Shown one piece after another: positions 57,801 through 64,000 of a stretch of DNA of 64,000 nt. The position numbers and the translations under genes are program-made. This DNA is from Prescottella defluvii. GTDB lineage: Bacteria > Actinomycetota > Actinomycetes > Mycobacteriales > Mycobacteriaceae. The notes beneath the pieces were generated by a model. It did no database searches. It worked only from the letters and a program-made list of their open reading frames with translations, and was not told the DNA's origin. Location of the stretch: assembly GCA_029690005.1 (NCBI GenBank), contig CP121458.1:4545872-4609871 (forward strand), written 5' to 3'. The stretch's first letter is position 1. Every line of letters starts with the position of its first letter.

Positions 57801-60800
57801 GACCAGCAGCTCGAGCGACCGCCGGATCGCGAGAGCGACCCGGATCTCGGGCCCGACGCCTCGCGAGATCAGCTCCCCGGGCGAGACGATTCGCGAGGGC
57901 GTCGAACTCGGCGTACGTGAGTTCGAACTCCTCGACCACGACCGCCACCGCGTCCGGAGTGGCGCGCACCCGCTGCGCGAACAGGTCGGGCAGCGTCGCC
58001 GACGGCACCTCGTGCCGGGTGGCGTTCCACTCGACCAGCACCGCGCGCCGCTCGGCCTCGCCCTGCAGGTCGATGTCCCCGATCACCGCGCGACGGTCGG
58101 CGACAACGGCACGCAGCAGCCGTTCGAATCGGTTCGCGAACCGCGCGACGGTCGCCCCGTCGAACAGGTCCGCGGCGTACGTGAACGACGCGGCGATGTC
58201 CGCCGGCTCCCCATCGTCGTCGCGATGGTCGACGAGCGTCAGGTGCAGATCGAACTTCGCGGGTTCGAATCCCGCGTCGACGACGTCGATGTCGAGACCG
58301 GGAAGCTCGAACCTGGTGCGGCCGAGGTTCTGCAGCGACAGCGCCACCTGGAACAGCGGGTGCCGCGCGGTGGACCGCTCCGGGTCGAGGACCTCGACGA
58401 TCCGCTCGAACGGCAGGTCCGCGTGGGCGAACGCGGCCAGGTCGATGCCGCGCACCCGGTCCAGCAGGTCCGCGAAGGTGGCATCGGCGTGCACGTCCGT
58501 CCGCAGCGCGAGGGTGTTGACGAACATGCCGACCAGACCGTCGAGTGCCTGCTCGCCGCGACCCGCGATCGGGGTGCCGATCGTGATGTCGCCGGCGCCG
58601 CTGAGCCTGCTCAGCAGGGCCGCGAACGCGGCGTGCACCACCATGAACAGGGTGGCGCCCTGCCTGCGTGCGAGAGCGAGCAGCGCCCGGTGCAGCGACG
58701 CGTCGAGCGTGAACGCGTGTGTCTGCCCGCGGAACGACTGCACGGCCGGACGCGGACGGTCGGTCGGCAGATCCAGCTGGTCCGGCAGGGCCGCGAGCGT
58801 GTCCGACCAGTAAGCGATCTGGCGGGCGGCGAAGGATCCGCCGTCGTTCTCGTCGCCGAGAACCGCTCGCTGCCACAGGCTGTAGTCGGCGTACTGGACC
58901 GGCAGCGGCGCCCACGACGGTTCGAGCCCCTGACGGAACGCGGCGTACGCGACCATCACGTCCCGGGCGAGCGGGGCCACCGAGAACCCGTCGGCGGAGA
59001 TGTGGTGCACGACGAGCACGAGTACGTGGTCGTCGGGCCCGACCCGCAGGAGCGCCACCCGCAGCGGCGCCTCGGCGGTGACGTCGAATCCTGCGCCCGC
59101 CAGTCCGACGACCATCGGCAGGATCTCGGGTTCGTCGACCGCCACCGGTTCCAGCGTCGGAACCACGTGTGCCGCCGGCACGATCACCTGGTGCGGGCCG
59201 TTCGTCGAGTCCCGGGTACACCGTGCGCAGTGCCTCGTGCCGATCGACGGTCGCGGCGATCGCGGCGTGCAGCGCGTCGACGTCGAGCGCACCGGACAAC
59301 CGCAACGCCATCGGGATGTTCTCGGCCCCCGACGTCGGGTCGAAGCGGTTGAGGAACCGACATGCGCTGCTGAGCCGGCGACAGCGGGATCCGGTCGGGC
59401 CGCGCGAGCGTGCCCAGTTCCGGCCGGAGTCGGTGCGGGCCGACTCCGCTCGCGCGGCCAGCGCGGCCGCGGTGGGGTGCTCGAACAGTTCGCGGATGCC
59501 CAGCGCAGTGCCGAGCACCGCGTTGACTCGGGCGATGAGCCGCGTCGCGAGCAGCGAGTTGCCACCCAGGTCGAAGAAGCTGTCGTCCACCGACACCCGC
59601 TCCAGGCCGAGCAGTTCGGCGAACACGCCGACGACCTTCTCCTCCACCGGGTTCGACGGCGCCCGGAACTCGCGGGTCGAGACGAACTCGGGAACGGGGA
59701 GCGCCCGGCGGTCGAGCTTGCCGCCCGCCGTCACCGGCAGCCGGTCGAGCACGACGACCTGGGTCGGAACCATGTAGGCGGGCAGCGACTCACCGATCCG
59801 CTCCCGCAGGCCCTCCGGGTCGAGGGACGCGGCCCGCTCGGGCACGACGTAGCCGACGAGGTGATCGCCGGTTCGGGAGTCGCTGTGCAGCACCACGACC
59901 GACTGCGCGACCTCGGTGCAGCCCACGAGCGCGGCCTCGATCTCACCGAGTTCGATGCGCAGTCCTCGCAGCTGGACCTGAGAGTCGGCGCGGCCGACGA
60001 AGTCGAGCAGACCGTCCCGGGTGCGCCGGACCAGGTCGCCCGTGCGGTACATGCGTCCACCGCCGTACGGGTCGGCCACGAACCGGGACGCTGTCAGTCC
60101 GCGCGCTGGTGGTACCCGCGCGCGACACCAGGACCGGACAGGTACAGCTCACCGATCACACCGACGGGTACCGGGCGCAGCCGCGAGTCGAGGATCGTCG
60201 CGCGGGCACCCGCGATCGGCGTGCCGATCGTGATCCGTTCGCCCACCGACAGCGGCTCGGTCATCGTGATGATGATCGTGGTCTCGGTGGGGCCGTAGCT
60301 GTTGAAGAACCGGCGTCCGGGCGCGAACCGCTCGACCAGTTCGGGCGGGCAGACGTCGCCACCGACGATCACCGTCTCGAGCGAGTCGAGGCCGTCGGTG
60401 TCGACGGTGCCCAGTGCCGCCGGCGCCGTGAGGATGTGCGTCACCTGCTGGTCCCGGATCAGCTCGGCGAGTTCGTGACCGCCGATCACCGCGGGCGGCG
60501 CCACCACGAGGGTGGCGCCGACACTGAATCCGGCGAGCATCTCGAACACCGAGGCGTCGAAGCTCGACGACGAGAACCGCAGCACCCGGGACCGCGGCGA
60601 CAGCGCCAGTTCGGTCCGGGCGTCGGCGCAGAAGGACACGAGGCCGGTGTGCTCGACGACGACGCCCTTCGGCAGTCCGGTGGACCCGGACGTGTAGATC
60701 ATGTACGCCGCGTTGGTGAGCACGATCGGCCCGCCGCGATCCTGTTCGGTGACGGCGGAATCCGAACGCTGCGCGCAATCGCGCTCGAGTTCGTCGGAAT

Positions 60801-63800
60801 CGAGCACCAGCCACTGCGTCGACTGCGGCAGCCGTTCGACGACGGCCGACGTCGTCAGGCCGACGTCCGCACCGGAGTCGGTGAGCATGTGCCGGATCCG
60901 GTCCGCGGGATGTGCCGGGTCGACCGGCACGAACGCGGCGCCGGTCTTGACGACCGCCCACATCGCGACAATCGAATCCACGGACCGCGGGAACGACAGC
61001 GCGACGAACCGCTCGCGGCCGACGCCCCGGTCGAGGAGCACCCGGGCCAGGCGGTTCGACCGCGCGTCGAGTTCGGCGTAGGTGAGGGCGACGCCGTCAC
61101 CGTGGACCGCCACCGCGTCCGGCGCGGACGCCGCACCCGCGGTGAGGATCTCGGCCATCGTGCGCGGGGCGACCGCCAACGGCGCCGGGTCCGGGGACGC
61201 GAGGGCCCGGTCGTGGTCGTCGAGCAGATCGAGGTCGCCCACCGGCAGGGCCGGATCGGTAGTGACCTGCGTGAGCGCGCGCACCAACTTGTCGGCGATC
61301 GCGGCCGCGGTCGCGGGATCGAACAGGTCCGTCGCGTAGGTGAGCGAGCCGAGGAGTCCCGCGGACGCCGAGGCGCGAAGCGTGAACTCGAGGTTGAACT
61401 TGGCGACGTCGGCACCCGGGTCGACAACGGTGGCCGTCACACCGGGAAGCTCGAGGACGGCCTCCCCGTGGTTCTGCAACGACAGCGCGACCTGGAACAG
61501 CGGCGAATATGCCTGCGACCGAGGCGGATCGACCACCTCGACGACCCGCTCGAACGGCACGTCGGACTGTGCGAAGGCCGCGAGATCGACCGACCGGACC
61601 CGTCGCAGCAGCCGGTCCCACGGCTCGGCCGGATCGACCTCGGTACGGAGCACGAGCGTGTTGACGAACATGCCCACCAGGTCGTCGAGTACGCGTTCGC
61701 CGCGTCCCGCGATGGGGGTTCCCACCGAGACGTCGGTGGTGGCGCCCAACCGGGCGAGCACCGCGGCCAGTCCCGCATGCAGCACCATGAACAGCGTCGT
61801 GGCGTGCTCCGCGGCGAGCGCCTCGAGCCGCCGGGCCACGTCCGCGTCGACCGCGAAGTCGACGCGCGCGGCGCGATACGACGCGACCGGCGGGCGCGGG
61901 CGGTCCAGCGGCAACTCGAGCACCGCCGGTGCTCCGTCGAGCCGCTCCCTCCAGTAGCCGAGTTGCTGCGCGGCGAGCGAGCGCGGATCGGCCTCGTCAC
62001 CCAGCACCCGGCGCTGCCACAGCGCGTAGTCCGCGTACTGCACCGCGAGGGGCGCCCAGCCGGGCTCCTCGCCGCGGACGCGGCTCGTGTACGCGGTCAT
62101 CACGTCCCGAGCCAGCGGCAGCGTCGAGACGCCGTCGGCGCTGATGTGATGCACGACGAGGACGAGCAAGACATCGTCGTCGGCCACCCGCAGCAGCCGG
62201 CCCCGCACGGGACGTCCGCGGTGACGTCGAAGCCGCCGGCGACCACCTCGGCGACCGCGTCCTGCAGCGCGGCCTCCCCGGGCACGGTGACCGGGTCGAG
62301 GTCGAGCGGAACCCGGTCCGCCGACACGATCACCTGGTGCGGCCCGTCCTCCGACTGCGGGAAGAACGTGCGCAGCGACTCGTGGCGGCCGAGCACGTCG
62401 CCGATCGCGGCCCGCAGCGCGGGGACGTCGAGACGGCCGGTCAGCCGCACCACGAGCGGAATGTTGTACGCGGGCGACGCCGGATCGAACTGGTTGAGGA
62501 ACCGACATGCGCTGCTGCGCGAGCGAGAGCGGGAGCTCCGCCGGGCGCGGTCCGGCGATCAGCGCGGGACGGTCGTCCTCGTGGCGGGCCCGGTCCACTC
62601 GCACCGACAGCGCGGCGACGGTGGGCGCGTCGAACAGTTCCCTGACACCGATCCTGGTGCGGCGCAGCTCGTTCACCCGGGCGACGACGCGGGTGGCACT
62701 GAGCGAGTTGCCGCCGAGGTCGAAGAAGTCGTCCTCGGCTCCGACACCGACGATGCCGAGGACGTCGGCGAACACGTCGGCGACGATCGCTTCGGTCCGG
62801 GTGCGCGGCTGGACGAACTCACGGGTCGGGAACACCGGTTCGGGCAGCGCCCGGGTGTCCACCTTCCCGGACGGCGTCAGCGGGAGGGCGTCGACCACCG
62901 TGACGACCGACGGCACCATGTATTCGGGAAGCCGGCCACGTGCGTGGACGACGACGTCTCTCGGGTCGACGGCCTGCCCGGACGTCGGCACGATGTACGA
63001 GACCAGCGCGTCGGCGCCACCGCCGCGGTGCCCGACCGTGACCGCGACGTCGACATCGGGATGCGACGCCAGGACCGCGTCGACCTCCCGCAGCTCGATC
63101 CGGTGTCCGCGCACCTTGACCTGGAAGTCGGTGCGGCCGAGGTATTCGAGTGAGCACTCGAGTCCGTTCGGCTGCCAGCGCACCAGGTCGCCGGTGCGGT
63201 ACATCCGGCTGCCGTCGGAGGCGTACGGGTCGGCCACGAACCGCTCCGCCGTGAGCGCCGCGCGATGGTGGTAGCCCCGCGCCAGGCCCTGCCCGGTCAC
63301 GTACAGCTCCCCCGCGACCCCGACCGGGACCGGGTGCAGCCGCCGGTCGAGGACCCGGACGCCGGTGCCGCGCACGGGTGCGCCGATCGACACGGTCTCG
63401 TCCGGGACCATCGGTCCGTAGTGGGTGGCCATGATGGTCGACTCGGTGGGTCCGTACGCGTTGAACATCGCGCGTCCCGGTGCCCAACGTCGTACCAGCG
63501 CAGCGTCGCACGCGTCACCACCGACGACGACCACGCGGACGTGCTCGAGCCCCGCCGGTTCGACGGTTGCCAGCGCGCCGGGCGTCACGAACGCGTGGGT
63601 CACCCGCTGTGCGCGGAGGACCTGCGCGAGTTCCTCGCCGCCGTACACACCGACCGGAACGACGACCGTCGTCGCCGCTCCCCCGACGGCCATGAGCAGC
63701 TCGAGGATCGAGGCATCGAAGCTGGGCGACGCGAAATGCAGTACCCGCGAGGAGGAGTCGACACCGTAGTGGCTCTGCTGTTCGGCCACGAACGCAGCCA

Positions 63801-64000
63801 GTCCGACGTGTGTGACCACCACGCCCTCGGGCACACCGGTGGAGCCGGATGTGTCAGATCATGTACGCCGGGTGCTCGGGGCGCAGCGGCCGCAGACGGT
63901 CGGCATCCGTGATCAGGGCCCCGGAATGCTCGGAGAGCCCGGACAGGACGTCGCCGTCGAGGACGGTCCACGCCACCGTGTCGGGCAGCGCGTCCCGGTG
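54855..64000 (-). CDS. Multimodular non-ribosomal peptide synthetase, 3' part (about ten frameshifts)
   Basis: Runs in from the right edge. Domains in order: A1 (64000 to about 62800), T1 ('[13 protein letters not shown]', about 62700), C2 (about 62520-61250, '[13 protein letters not shown]'), A2 (about 61150-59720), T2 ('[13 protein letters not shown]', about 59550), C3 (about 59370-58080, '[13 protein letters not shown]'), A3 (about 58000-56500), T3 ('[13 protein letters not shown]', about 56370), C4 (about 56190-54855, '[13 protein letters not shown]'). All C domains keep HHxxxDG. There is no epimerase or thioesterase; the chain ends with C4. By-eye 10-residue codes: A1 DALFVGAIMK, A2 DAFLIGSIIK, A3 DLWHIILVSK; A1/A2 look hydrophobic-type and A3 Ser-like, low certainty. 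Indels near 55905, 56645, 57885, 59195, 59360, 60085, 62200, 62505 and 63852. Confidence 0.88.

Noticed and set aside
60109-63153. An open frame of about 1000 codons on the plus strand opposite the NRPS
   Set aside because: It is a high-G+C antisense shadow: Arg/Gly/Asp-rich composition, no domain, and the opposite strand encodes clear C, A and T domains.
1-64000. Treating each frameshifted gene as a pseudogene
   Set aside because: The breaks are too frequent, concentrate at G/C runs and leave full-length conserved protein on both sides; consensus error is the simpler reading.
1-64000. CRISPR arrays, tRNA and rRNA genes
   Set aside because: No regularly spaced repeats and no tRNA cloverleaf or rRNA core sequence were found by reading.

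Overview
The window is about 70% G+C and reads like a chromosome segment from a mycolic-acid actinobacterium, most likely Rhodococcus or a close relative. The grounds are a mycobacterial CtpI-type giant P-type ATPase, a KstD-type ketosteroid dehydrogenase, a UdgB-type uracil glycosylase, the STM4011-STM4015 gene set in actinobacterial form, many GTG starts, and 4-base ATGA/GTGA gene overlaps. No rRNA, tRNA or CRISPR array was seen. About 45-50 genes-worth of reading frame are interrupted by single-base indels, mostly a missing base in a G or C run. I treat these as consensus errors and give most genes as one interrupted CDS.

Layout. 1-11.8 kb: small housekeeping and envelope genes. These are a NrtR-like Nudix regulator divergent from a probable ADP-ribosylglycohydrolase, a TY-Chap protein, membrane proteins, a DUF6325-SHOCT-SHOCT set, a metallo-hydrolase, an SPFH protein with a ribbon-helix-helix partner under a palindromic operator, an Imm11-like protein and a spermidine-synthase-like protein. 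11.9-19.6 kb: a tightly overlapped 8-gene minus-strand operon for organosulfur use. It encodes an ABC importer, a DszB-like sulfinate desulfinase with the Cys, His and Arg catalytic residues in place, two SsuD-type flavin monooxygenases, a class II aldolase-like protein and a second SBP-fold protein with no signal peptide. 19.9-26.2 kb: the CtpI-type ATPase with a Lys-rich partner, then a stand-alone TnpB element. 26.2-31.5 kb: a NarL-type two-component pair divergent from a MacB/FtsX-type ABC exporter. 31.6-36.1 kb: MFS, DUF2470, VIT1-type, YjdM and type-B carboxylesterase genes.

36.2-39.6 kb: a TPP riboswitch followed by tenA-thiY-thiX-thiZ, a thiamine-precursor salvage operon. 39.9-46.9 kb: a secreted trypsin-like protease, an alpha/beta hydrolase with an 18-bp palindrome at its start, and the five-gene STM4015-4014-4013-4012-4011 cluster (LRR, ATP-grasp, sulfatase-like, two radical SAM). 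47-51.1 kb: kstD, a VOC protein, UdgB and a sirtuin. 51.2-64 kb: three tandem paralogous family-2 glycosyltransferases converging on a fourth. The fourth is translationally coupled to a large NRPS (A-T-C-A-T-C-A-T-C, ending in a condensation domain without a thioesterase) that runs off the right edge.

The least-described systems here are the desulfinase operon, the STM4011-4015 cluster, and the glycosyltransferase/NRPS locus. All functional statements come from motif recognition by eye; no database search was run.
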